Origin: an uncultured Peptococcaceae bacterium
Lineage (GTDB): Bacteria > Bacillota > Dehalobacteriia > UBA4068
Length of the DNA stretch: 13,659 nucleotides
Direction: 5' to 3'
Assembly (NCBI GenBank): GCA_947307285.1
Contig: CAMZIS010000013.1
Location: 1-13,659, forward strand
Shown: positions 1-6,463 of the stretch, piece by piece
How positions within the stretch are numbered: position 1 is the stretch's first letter
Layout of the letters: each line of letters opens with the position of its first letter
The notes under the pieces: model-generated
The model's database searches: none
Seen by the model: the letters and a program-made list of their open reading frames with translations, nothing else
What the model was told of the DNA's origin: nothing
Program-made: the position numbers and the translations under genes

Positions 1-1
1 T

Positions 2-232
2 GCCCCCGCTCCCGCTGCCGGCGGCAACACCGTCAACAGCCCGCTGCCCGGCACCGTGCTGAAGATCAAATGCTCCGTCGGCCAGGCCGTTCAGGCTGGC
101 GACGTGCTGATGATCCTGGAAGCCATGAAGATGGAGAACGAGATCTCCGCTCCGGCTGCCGGCACCGTTTCCGCTATCCATGTTTCCCAGGGCCAGATCG
201 TTCAGACTGGCGACGCCCTGGTCTCCCTGTAA
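2..232 (+). CDS. Biotin carrier subunit of Na+-translocating decarboxylase, C-terminal part (5' end outside window)
   Basis: This is the last 76 codons of a biotinyl carrier protein (the gamma/GcdC/MmdC type subunit), ending in TAA at 230-232. It opens with a piece of an Ala/Pro-rich linker (APAPAAGG), the usual flexible tether, followed by a complete biotinyl/lipoyl beta-barrel domain. The biotinylation motif EAMKMEN is present; the lysine carrying biotin is encoded at 128-130. In this family biotin takes CO2 from the alpha (carboxyltransferase) subunit and carries it to the membrane beta subunit, which is encoded immediately downstream. The substrate (glutaconyl-CoA, methylmalonyl-CoA or oxaloacetate) cannot be told, because the alpha subunit gene is not in the window, so no gene symbol is given. 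The domain assignment is very secure. Pairing with a decarboxylase rather than acetyl-CoA carboxylase is inferred from the neighbour. Confidence 0.93.
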   Translation, partial: APAPAAGGNTVNSPLPGTVLKIKCSVGQAVQAGDVLMILEAMKMENEISAPAAGTVSAIHVSQGQIVQTGDALVSL

Positions 233-246
233 GATCCGAGGATCTG

Positions 247-270
247 CACAGGCAAATAGTTTCGCCTGTG
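247..270 (+). other. Small hairpin in the decarboxylase intercistronic gap
   Basis: A perfect 7-bp inverted repeat, CACAGGC at 247-253 and GCCTGTG at 264-270, encloses a 10-nt loop just after the biotin carrier stop codon. No T-run follows, so it does not look like a terminator. It could protect the upstream mRNA 3' end or be a processing point that sets the ratio of soluble carrier to membrane subunit. This role is inference only. Confidence 0.35.
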
Positions 271-309
271 GTGGAGTAACGCATTCTCCAACATGAAAGG
301 GAGGTATAT

Positions 310-1548
310 ATGAATAGTGTTGGCGGAGCCTTATTAGGCTATTTTGCGGATACCGGCTGGGCCGCTTTCGAGTGGCGCCAGATCGTTATGATCCTGGTAT
401 CCTTCCTGCTTCTGTATCTGGCCATCAAAAAGGGCTTCGAGCCCCTGCTGCTGGTCCCCATCGCTTTCGGCATGCTGCTGGCCAACATCCCGCTGGGCGG
501 CGTTATGACCGAACCCATCTACGAGAGCTTCCAGGCTATGGGCGCTGACGGCTCTTCCGCTCTGGTTCCCGTGCTGAACGAAAACGGCAACATCGCCAAA
601 GGCGCGGTCGGCGGCCTGATGTACTACCTGTATCAGGGCGACGCTCTGGGCATCTTCCCGCCCCTGATCTTCATGGGCGTGGGCTGCATGACCGACTTCG
701 GTCCGCTTATCGCTAACCCGAAGACCCTGCTGCTGGGCGCTGCCGCTCAGGTCGGCGTGTTCATCACCTTCTGGGGCGCTCTGGCCATGAACCAGTTCAT
801 CCCCGGCGTTTCCTTCACCTTCAAAGAAGCCGCTTCCATCGGCATCATCGGCGGCGCCGACGGCCCGACTGCCATTTACCTGGCCACCAAGCTGGCTCCC
901 CATCTGCTGGGACCCATCGCCGTGGCGGCCTACTCCTACATGGCTCTGGTGCCGGTCATCATTCCGCCTGCGGCCAAGCTGGTCACCACCAAGAAGGAAC
1001 GCAAGATCCGCATGGATCAGCTCAAACCCGTTTCCCGCACCACCAAGATCCTGTTCCCCATCCTCACCACCATCCTGGTTTCCCTGTTCGTGCCGGCGGC
1101 CACCCCGCTTATCGGTATGCTGATGCTGGGCAACCTGTTCCGTGAGTGCGGCGTTGTGGAACGCCTGAACGACACCGCTCAGAATGCTCTGATGAACATC
1201 GTCACCATCTTCCTGGCCGTGTCCGTGGGCGCCACCGCCAACGGCGAAGTCTTCCTGCAGCTGAACACCCTGGCCATCGTGGCTCTGGGCATGGTCGCCT
1301 TCTTCACCTGCGCCATGGGCGGCGCTCTCATCGCCCGTCTGATGAACGTCTTCCTGAAGAAGAAGATCAATCCGCTGATCGGCTCCGCCGGCGTTTCCGC
1401 CGTGCCGATGGCTGCCCGTACCGTCCACAAGATGGCGCAGCAGGAAGATCCCCAGAACTGGATCCTCATGCATGCCATGGGCCCGAACGTGGCCGGCGTT
1501 ATCGGTACCGCTTCCGCGGCCGGCATCCTGCTGACCCTCTTCGGTTGA
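310..1548 (+). CDS. Na+-translocating decarboxylase beta subunit (OadB/GcdB/MmdB family)
   Basis: This 412-residue integral membrane protein decarboxylates carboxybiotin and couples CO2 release to outward Na+ pumping. The family signature is complete: GGADGPT with the Na+-binding Asp at residue 184, and [17 protein letters not shown] with Asn354 and Arg370. These correspond to Asp203, Asn373 and Arg389 of Klebsiella OadB, all with the same offset of 19. The C-terminal [12 protein letters not shown] block is also present. Numerous hydrophobic helices span the protein. The start at 310 has a good ribosome binding site (AAGGGAGG, 297-304). The gene lies 77 bp behind the biotin carrier gene and ends before a strong terminator, so it is the last gene of that operon. 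Residues about 65-110 form a hydrophilic stretch that the shorter family members lack, making the protein intermediate between the roughly 373-residue MmdB and 433-residue OadB. Codon use is strongly biased to C/G-ending codons, suggesting high expression. The substrate is unresolved. Confidence 0.95.
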   Translation: MNSVGGALLGYFADTGWAAFEWRQIVMILVSFLLLYLAIKKGFEPLLLVPIAFGMLLANIPLGGVMTEPIYESFQAMGADGSSALVPVLNENGNIAKGAVGGLMYYLYQGDALGIFPPLIFMGVGCMTDFGPLIANPKTLLLGAAAQVGVFITFWGALAMNQFIPGVSFTFKEAASIGIIGGADGPTAIYLATKLAPHLLGPIAVAAYSYMALVPVIIPPAAKLVTTKKERKIRMDQLKPVSRTTKILFPILTTILVSLFVPAATPLIGMLMLGNLFRECGVVERLNDTAQNALMNIVTIFLAVSVGATANGEVFLQLNTLAIVALGMVAFFTCAMGGALIARLMNVFLKKKINPLIGSAGVSAVPMAARTVHKMAQQEDPQNWILMHAMGPNVAGVIGTASAAGILLTLFG

Positions 1549-1563
1549 TCCTGAAGCTTAAGC

Positions 1564-1592
1564 AAAAACAGGGCCTTCGGGCCCTGTTTTTT
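1564..1592 (+). terminator. Rho-independent terminator with UUCG tetraloop
   Basis: A 7-bp G/C stem, CAGGGCC (1569-1575) and GGCCCTG (1580-1586), is closed by a TTCG loop, which gives the very stable C(UUCG)G tetraloop in RNA. Five A residues precede it and six T residues (1587-1592) follow. It lies 15 bp after the decarboxylase beta stop codon and ends that operon. Confidence 0.95.
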
Positions 1593-1618
1593 GTGTGCCA
1601 GACCGGAGGTCCTTTGGG

Positions 1619-1647
1619 TTTACTTTGGTCCGGAATTGCGATAAAAT
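1619..1647 (+). promoter_or_regulatory. Predicted sigma-A promoter of the dinG gene
   Basis: TTTACT (1619-1624, 4 of 6 to TTGACA) and TAAAAT (1642-1647, 5 of 6 to TATAAT) are separated by exactly 17 bp. It follows the upstream terminator directly. The expected transcription start is close to 1654, the first base of the dinG start codon, which would leave no 5' leader. Confidence 0.6.
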
Positions 1648-1653
1648 AGCATC

Positions 1654-4431
1654 ATGGCCAAGGAATACGTAGTCATCGACCTGGAGACCACCGGTCTTGA
1701 CATAATGAACGAGTCCATCATCGAGATCGCCGCCGTCAAGGTGCGCCGCGGTCTGATCGTGGACTCTTTTTCTACGCTGGTGGCCTGCGATACGCCGCTC
1801 AGGCCGGAGATCGAGGCCCTGACCGGCATAACCTCCGAGATGCTGCAGGGCCAGCCCGAGCTGAACGAGATCCTGCCCGAGCTAACGGAATTCATCGGCG
1901 ACGCGGATATCGCCGCTCACAACGCGGAATTCGACTCCGGTTTCCTGCATCGATTCTGGGCCGACAGCCGCCAGTGGTTGGATACGATCACTTTGGCTCA
2001 GATCGCCTGGCCCTGCTTTCCCTCTTATTCGTTGGCCAATCTCTGCATCTACCTGGATATCGATAACGAATCCGCCCACCGTGCTCTGGGCGACGCCATG
2101 GCCACGGCGAAGCTGCTGATCGCCATCGAAAAGCAGCTGGACGCCCTGCCCGTGGCCGCGCGGCAGGATATACTCAAACTGTGCGAAGGCGACGACAGCC
2201 CGGCCGGCGAGCTCCTGCGCCGTAAATGCGGCCAGGTGGGGGAGAGCGCCGAGTATGCCGGAGACAAGCGCCAGGAAAAGGCTCCTCAGCGTGAGGTGGA
2301 TGAGGATTACTGCATAGACCTGGATCAGATTTCCACCCTCATCGGACCGGACAGTGCCTTCCCGGAACGCATCGATGGCTTTGAGGAACGTCCTCAGCAG
2401 CTGAAAATGGCTCTGGCCGTGGCCAGGACCTTCAATGCCAACGGCCGTCTGCTGGTGGAGGCCGGCACCGGCACCGGCAAATCCCTGGCTTATCTGCTGC
2501 CGGCCGCCTTGTATTCCCAGGGCAGCGGCGGCCAGGTGGCCGTGTCCACCCACACCCGCAATCTGCAGGAGCAGCTGCTGAATAAGGATATACCCATGCT
2601 GTCCCGGCTGCTGGACCGGCCGGTGAAAGCCGCCGTCATCAAGGGCCGCAGCAATTATCTGTGCCGCCGCCTCTATCAGTACCTGCTGAACAATCCCCAG
2701 GATAACCTCAGATACTTCCTCATGCGGGTGGCCGTGTGGCGGGCCTCCAGCCGGACCGGAGACGGCGGTGAGCTGACCCTGACCTCCTATGATCGTTGGA
2801 AATGGCAGCGGGTCTGCGCCTCCCGGGAGAATTGCGCGCCCTTCTGCCCCTATTCCCGCCGCGGCTCCTGCCTGGTGCAGCGCGTGCGGTCTGAGGCCGC
2901 TGCAGCAGATATCATCATCCTCAACCATTCACTGCTCATCGCCAACGCCGCCATCGAAAAAGGCTTCCTGCCGGAGCTCCCTTATCTGGTGATAGACGAG
3001 GCCCAGCATCTGGAGGGCGCCGCCGAGGACCAGCTGACGTCGGGAGTGGATATCTTTGCCACCCTGGACCTGCTGGGACGACTGACCCGCAAGGAGCGGG
3101 GCCGGGCCGCCGGCGCTCTGGCCAACCTGCGGCGGCATTTGCCCACAGCCCTGTCCGAAGCCTTATGGGAACTGGCAGAACATCAGCTGGACAATATCGA
3201 AATCGACTGCGAAAACGTGATCCAGGAAGCGGAGGGCTTTTTCGATCTGCTGGCCGGCTCTTTCCGCCAGCCGGAAGAAAAGATCGCCTATTTCCCGCAC
3301 AAGGTGCGTATCCTGCCCCGCCATCGGGACAGCGGCGCCTGGCAGCTGATATTGCAGCAGGGCGAAAGCTTCGCCACCCAGCTGGAAGCCCTTTCTCAGC
3401 ATTGTTTCCGCCTGCTGGATCTGCTCAACGACGGGGAAGACGAAAGCGAGCAGGACCGCATACCCGGCTGCGAAGAGGTTTACAGCGCAGCCAACATGGG
3501 GCGGGAGCTGGCCGGTACCGTCAACGCCTGTCTGCAGGAGAACGACAATTACGTGGCCTGGGTGGAATTCCCGGACGCTGCCAAAAAGCCTTCGGTCAAT
3601 ATCGCCCCGATCGAACTGGGAGAACTGCTGGATATATGCCTTTACCAGCAAAAGAAGGCCTTGGTAATGACCTCGGCCACCCTGGCGGCAGGCAGGGATT
3701 TCAGCTATTTCAAGCATCGCCTGGGCCTGGACCGGCTGGAAACGCCTCCGGCTGAGCTGGTCATGCCCTCGCCCTTCCTATACCGGGATCAGGCCCTGTT
3801 CACCGTGGTCAACGATCTGCCGGATTGGAGTCGCTGCAATGAGGTGGCGGCCATCGAGGCCATCTCCGCCGCTCTGATCAAGCTGCTTGCCGCCTCCCGG
3901 GGCCGGGCCATCGTGCTGTTCACGTCGCACTATCAGCTGAAAGCGGTGTTCGATAACATCAAGCAACCCTTGCAGGAGCAGGGTGTAACCGTGCTGGCCC
4001 ACGGAGTGTCCGGCGCGCCCTCTGGCCTGCTGGCCCGCCTGAAAGCAGAAGAGCATATCTGCATCCTGGGAGCCAACAGCTTCTGGGAAGGTGTGGACGT
4101 CAGCGGCAGCGCTCTGTCGCTCCTGGTGGTGGTGCGGCTGCCCTTCTGGCCGCCCAATACGCCCATCGCCCAGTCCCGCATGGAGCGCATCGAGGCCGAG
4201 GGCCGTTCTCCTTTTAACGATTACAGCCTGCCGCAGGCGCTGATCCGCTTCAAACAGGGCTTCGGTCGTCTGATCCGCTCTGATCAGGACAGCGGTGTGT
4301 TCTGCGTGCTGGATCGCCGCATCGTGGAGAAATACTACGGCAGCCGTTTTGTCCGCGCCTTGCCGGACATGCGGAGGGTGGTGGGCAGCACCGACGAGAT
4401 CGCTGATGAGATCAGCCGCTATCTGGGATGA
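1654..4431 (+). CDS. dinG: DinG-family ATP-dependent DNA helicase with N-terminal 3'-5' exonuclease domain
   Basis: A 925-residue, two-part DNA repair enzyme. Residues 1-165 form a DnaQ/epsilon-type DEDDh exonuclease: Asp9 and Glu11 (VIDLETTGL), Asp94 (HNAEFD), His142 and Asp147 (HRALGD). From about residue 240 follows an XPD/DinG superfamily 2 helicase: Walker A GTGTGKS at 271-277, DEAQH at 448-452, TSATL at 673-677, ANSFWEGVDVSG near 807-818 and motif VI QGFGRLIR at 868-875. Cys337 plus Cys388, Cys394, Cys398 and Cys406 could hold a 4Fe-4S cluster as in E. coli DinG, whereas S. aureus DinG has lost that cluster. The exonuclease-first layout is typical of Bacillota. The family acts on forked DNA, R-loops and damaged DNA. 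The start is fixed by the conserved EYVVIDLETTGL beginning. No Shine-Dalgarno sequence lies before it, and the promoter -10 ends only 6 bp upstream. No obvious terminator directly follows; the next hairpin is at 4587. Confidence 0.95.
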   Translation: MAKEYVVIDLETTGLDIMNESIIEIAAVKVRRGLIVDSFSTLVACDTPLRPEIEALTGITSEMLQGQPELNEILPELTEFIGDADIAAHNAEFDSGFLHRFWADSRQWLDTITLAQIAWPCFPSYSLANLCIYLDIDNESAHRALGDAMATAKLLIAIEKQLDALPVAARQDILKLCEGDDSPAGELLRRKCGQVGESAEYAGDKRQEKAPQREVDEDYCIDLDQISTLIGPDSAFPERIDGFEERPQQLKMALAVARTFNANGRLLVEAGTGTGKSLAYLLPAALYSQGSGGQVAVSTHTRNLQEQLLNKDIPMLSRLLDRPVKAAVIKGRSNYLCRRLYQYLLNNPQDNLRYFLMRVAVWRASSRTGDGGELTLTSYDRWKWQRVCASRENCAPFCPYSRRGSCLVQRVRSEAAAADIIILNHSLLIANAAIEKGFLPELPYLVIDEAQHLEGAAEDQLTSGVDIFATLDLLGRLTRKERGRAAGALANLRRHLPTALSEALWELAEHQLDNIEIDCENVIQEAEGFFDLLAGSFRQPEEKIAYFPHKVRILPRHRDSGAWQLILQQGESFATQLEALSQHCFRLLDLLNDGEDESEQDRIPGCEEVYSAANMGRELAGTVNACLQENDNYVAWVEFPDAAKKPSVNIAPIELGELLDICLYQQKKALVMTSATLAAGRDFSYFKHRLGLDRLETPPAELVMPSPFLYRDQALFTVVNDLPDWSRCNEVAAIEAISAALIKLLAASRGRAIVLFTSHYQLKAVFDNIKQPLQEQGVTVLAHGVSGAPSGLLARLKAEEHICILGANSFWEGVDVSGSALSLLVVVRLPFWPPNTPIAQSRMERIEAEGRSPFNDYSLPQALIRFKQGFGRLIRSDQDSGVFCVLDRRIVEKYYGSRFVRALPDMRRVVGSTDEIADEISRYLG

Positions 4432-4458
4432 CACTTTCTGCGGTCCGGCGCATATAAT
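4428..4458 (+). promoter_or_regulatory. Predicted promoter of the SpoVM-like mini-gene
   Basis: A perfect TATAAT (4453-4458) lies inside the octamer CATATAAT (4451-4458), which matches the sigma-E -10 consensus CATACAAT at 7 of 8 positions. For sigma-A, ATGACA (4428-4433) matches 5 of 6 but the 19-bp spacer is long. A sigma-E -35 is poor (about 4 of 7). The element overlaps the dinG stop codon. Some promoter here is likely; which sigma factor reads it is open. Confidence 0.5.
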
Positions 4459-4490
4459 GTGGCAAAACACTGAGGAAAGCCGGTTAGCTT

Positions 4491-4580
4491 ATGCGGGTGT
4501 ATTATTTGAAGCTGCCTTTGCCGCTGCGCAGACTGTTTGGGAAAAGGAACGGTGTGACCTATACCGTGAATAATGGATAA
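4491..4580 (+). CDS. SpoVM-like 29-residue peptide (putative)
   Basis: A 29-codon gene reading MRVYYLKLPLPLRRLFGK followed by an 11-residue polar tail, stop TAA at 4578-4580. It resembles B. subtilis SpoVM (26 residues, beginning MKFYTIKLPKFL): Met1, Tyr4, Lys7, Leu8, Pro9 and Leu12 are identical and positions 2, 6 and 15 conservative. Pro9 is a residue known to matter for SpoVM localisation. SpoVM is an amphipathic peptide that senses the convex forespore membrane and anchors the coat ATPase SpoIVA. The gene forms a self-contained unit: promoter at 4428-4458, purine-rich GAGGAAAG at 4472-4479 (a rather distant ribosome binding site, about 11-14 nt from ATG), then a hairpin terminator 6 bp after the stop. 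Oddities: Arg13-Arg14 replace Gly-Gly, there is a second proline at 11, and the tail differs. It could instead be an unrelated micro-protein or chance; the surrounding transcription signals argue against chance. Confidence 0.55.
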   Translation: MRVYYLKLPLPLRRLFGKRNGVTYTVNNG

Positions 4581-4586
4581 TAGGGG

Positions 4587-4617
4587 AAAGGAACGGCATT
4601 ATGATGCCGTTCCTTTT
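4587..4617 (+). terminator. Rho-independent terminator after the SpoVM-like gene
   Basis: A perfect 13-bp stem, AAAGGAACGGCAT (4587-4599) and ATGCCGTTCCTTT (4604-4616), with a 4-nt loop TATG, ending in a short TTTT run (4614-4617) that is partly in the stem. The stem is long but the T-run is short, so efficiency may be moderate. It can also catch transcripts from dinG. The 154 bp from 4618 to 4771 hold no gene that I recognise. Confidence 0.75.
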
Positions 4618-4771
4618 GTGAACGCCGTTCTCTAACGTTAGCGGGCAGGTTGACGTACTGATCCGGCAAAGCGCCGCTGACGTTTAAACATAGGGAAGGG
4701 CTGCAAGGCCAGAACAGTTTATTCTGTATCTGCCGGCAGCGATCCGGGTTCCCTGAGCCCGAGAGGCAAGT

Positions 4772-5134
4772 TCATCTTACTCCCAGCACTCCTCCGGCCA
4801 AGGCTGACAGCAGACAGACGCCGATCTGCGCCACATCTGCTCCGTTCCCGCCAAGCAGGAGCGTGATCAGCAGGGTGACCCCGCCTACCGCCGCGCCCAT
4901 GACAAGCCCCCGACGGCCGCTGCAGCGTGCTGCCATGAAGCCGCCGCCGAGAGCTGCTGCGCCGTCGATGAACAGGGCGACCGTGCTCAGTACCTCTTCG
5001 CTCAGGGGACTGAAATAGACCGCCGCCGCCGCGGCCAGCGAAAGTGCAAGCAGCAGCAAGGCGGCGCAGACCACGCCGATCATCACGGCCGTCATATAGG
5101 CGGCGCCGCCGTTCATCCGTAGCTTTTCCTCCAT
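4772..5134 (-). CDS. TIGR04086/YrzE-like small membrane protein
   Basis: A 120-residue, very hydrophobic protein with four predicted membrane helices (about residues 14-41, 48-70, 77-95 and 100-118) and a short charged N-terminus. The pattern, including GGGFMAAR-x-x-GRRGLVMGA between helices 2 and 3, fits the TIGR04086 (YrzE-like) family of small Bacillota membrane proteins, whose function is unknown. I chose the start at 5134 because GGAGG lies 6 nt ahead of it on the minus strand. The longest open frame begins at 5218, but that would run through the folE promoter and add a polar, unlikely N-terminus. It is transcribed divergently from folE. No clear promoter or terminator of its own is visible. 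The family call rests on memory of the pattern; the membrane nature is certain. Confidence 0.8.
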   Translation of the reverse strand: MEEKLRMNGGAAYMTAVMIGVVCAALLLLALSLAAAAAVYFSPLSEEVLSTVALFIDGAAALGGGFMAARCSGRRGLVMGAAVGGVTLLITLLLGGNGADVAQIGVCLLSALAGGVLGVR

Positions 5135-5190
5135 GTTCCACCTCCGGCCGGTCTTTTGTTCCATCATATTCATCCGTCTCCGCTTTATGC

Positions 5191-5219
5191 TTGACGGGCC
5201 TGAGCAAAAAGCATACAAT
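5191..5219 (+). promoter_or_regulatory. Sigma-A promoter of folE-lepB-surE
   Basis: TTGACG (5191-5196, 5 of 6) and TACAAT (5214-5219, 5 of 6) with an ideal 17-bp spacer. The expected start is near 5226, about 34 nt before the folE GTG. The -10 lies inside CATACAAT (5212-5219), a perfect match to the sigma-E -10 octamer, but the -35 is a sigma-A one. Confidence 0.8.
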
Positions 5220-5259
5220 AATATAGATTGAAGCCCGACGGGTCACATGGAGGTGCGCA

Positions 5260-5844
5260 GTGGCAAAGACAGAGATAGATCAGGAACGTATCCAAAAGGC
5301 GGTACGGGAAATACTGGAAGCTATCGGCGAAGATCCGGAGCGGGAGGGCCTGCGCGGCACTCCGGGCCGCATTGGCCGCATGTACGCGGAGATCTTCGAC
5401 GGCATCCACATCGATCCGCGGGAATGCCTGAAGACCCAGTTCACCGAGGACGAGCATAACGAGATGGTCATCGTCAGAGACATCCCGTTTTCTTCCATGT
5501 GCGAACACCACATGCTGCCCTTCATCGGTAAAGCCAATGTGGCCTATATCCCGCAGAACGGCCGCATCACCGGCCTGTCCAAAATCGCCCGGGTGGTGCA
5601 GGGGTATTCCCACCGGCTGCAGTTGCAGGAGCGGCTGACCAGCCAGGTGGCGGACGCCTTGATGGACGAGCTCCAGCCCATGGGCGTTCTGGTGACTATC
5701 GAGGCCGAGCATATGTGCATGAGCATCCGCGGCGTCAACAAGCCCGGCGCCCTGACCGTAACTTCCGCCGTGCGGGGCATTTTCCGTTCCGACCCGCGGA
5801 CCCGCAGCGAGGCCCTGGAACTGATAAACTCGTCGCGTAAATAG
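5260..5844 (+). CDS. folE: GTP cyclohydrolase I (FolE)
   Basis: A 194-residue type I GTP cyclohydrolase, converting GTP to 7,8-dihydroneopterin triphosphate, the first step to folate and, in many bacteria, queuosine. Conserved elements: the [18 protein letters not shown]-terminal block, the zinc and catalytic segment MCEHHMLPF with Cys81, His83 and His84, the GLSKIAR substrate loop near 105-111, [12 protein letters not shown] near 123-134, and the second zinc cysteine Cys153 in [11 protein letters not shown]. These correspond to Cys110, His112, His113 and Cys181 of E. coli FolE. The start is GTG at 5260, with GGAGG (5249-5253) 6 nt upstream; the ATG at 5247 is in another frame. It is the first gene of an operon with lepB (13-bp gap) and surE, and ends with TAG. 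Confidence 0.97.
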   Translation: MAKTEIDQERIQKAVREILEAIGEDPEREGLRGTPGRIGRMYAEIFDGIHIDPRECLKTQFTEDEHNEMVIVRDIPFSSMCEHHMLPFIGKANVAYIPQNGRITGLSKIARVVQGYSHRLQLQERLTSQVADALMDELQPMGVLVTIEAEHMCMSIRGVNKPGALTVTSAVRGIFRSDPRTRSEALELINSSRK

Positions 5845-5857
5845 GAAAGGCTGCAAC

Positions 5858-6463
5858 ATGGGAAAAGCCTCACACAACAAAGCGATCCGAGCACAGCATA
5901 CGGCTGCGGAGGCGAAAGAGAACAAGCATGAAAAGCCGGCCAAGCCCTGGTGGCGGGAAGCCCTGGAACTGGTCCTGCTGGCAGCCGCCCTGGCCCTGGC
6001 CTTCAAATTTTTCCTCTTCGATACCCGCAACATCCCCTCGTCCTCTATGGTGCCAACCATCGTGCCGGGAGACAGGGTCATCATGTCCCGCCTGTCATAT
6101 CTGGGGGCCAATGAACCGGAGCGCGGCGATATCGTGGTCTTTCGCGCACCGGATGAGCTGAACGAGCGCGACGACCTGATAAAGCGCGTGGTGGGCCTGC
6201 CCGGGGAAGAGGTGGCGGTCAGCGGAGGATATGTCTATATCAACGGCGAAGCCCTGGACGAACCCTATCTGGCTGAGACGCCCATGTACGAGTTCGGCCC
6301 TTACACGGTGCCGGAGAACTGCTATTTTGTACTGGGCGACAACCGCAACTGGAGCAATGACGCCCATATGTGGCAGGAGCATTATATCAGCGGCGACAGC
6401 ATCAAGGGCAAGGCCGTGTGGCGTTACTGGCCCCTGTCCCGCTTCGGAGCGATCTACGAATGA
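5858..6463 (+). CDS. lepB: Signal peptidase I (LepB/SipS type)
   Basis: A 201-residue type I signal peptidase that removes signal peptides from exported proteins at the outer face of the cytoplasmic membrane. It has a charged cytosolic tail (residues 1-32), one membrane anchor (about 35-54), then the catalytic domain: Ser63 nucleophile in IPSSSMVPT, general-base Lys109 in LIKRVVGLPGE, and box E beginning GDNRN at 160. This single-anchor, roughly 200-residue form is the Gram-positive type. Box E reads NWSNDAHMW where most enzymes have a D-S-R order, so the conserved Arg (E. coli Arg282) is His170, while Ser166 and Asp168 are kept. AGGAAAGG (5843-5850) lies 7 nt before ATG and overlaps the folE stop. 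The stop overlaps the surE start (ATGA). Confidence 0.96.
   Translation: MGKASHNKAIRAQHTAAEAKENKHEKPAKPWWREALELVLLAAALALAFKFFLFDTRNIPSSSMVPTIVPGDRVIMSRLSYLGANEPERGDIVVFRAPDELNERDDLIKRVVGLPGEEVAVSGGYVYINGEALDEPYLAETPMYEFGPYTVPENCYFVLGDNRNWSNDAHMWQEHYISGDSIKGKAVWRYWPLSRFGAIYE

Noticed and set aside
334..1473. Long open frame (379 codons) on the minus strand through the decarboxylase beta gene
   Set aside because: It is a shadow of a strongly codon-biased real gene; the translation is His/Gln/Gly-rich with no recognisable domain.
1882..2928. 348-codon minus-strand frame opposite dinG
   Set aside because: Same explanation: no ribosome binding site, no family resemblance, and dinG is certain.
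4632..4641. 10-bp palindrome CTAACGTTAG in the gap after the mini-gene terminator
   Set aside because: A single short palindrome without a partner site or nearby promoter; could be an operator but chance is enough to explain it.
4711..4761. Short inverted repeats (CAGAA/TTCTG, CGGG/CCCG) downstream of the TIGR04086 gene
   Set aside because: Stems of 4-5 bp with no T-run on the minus strand; not supportable as a terminator.
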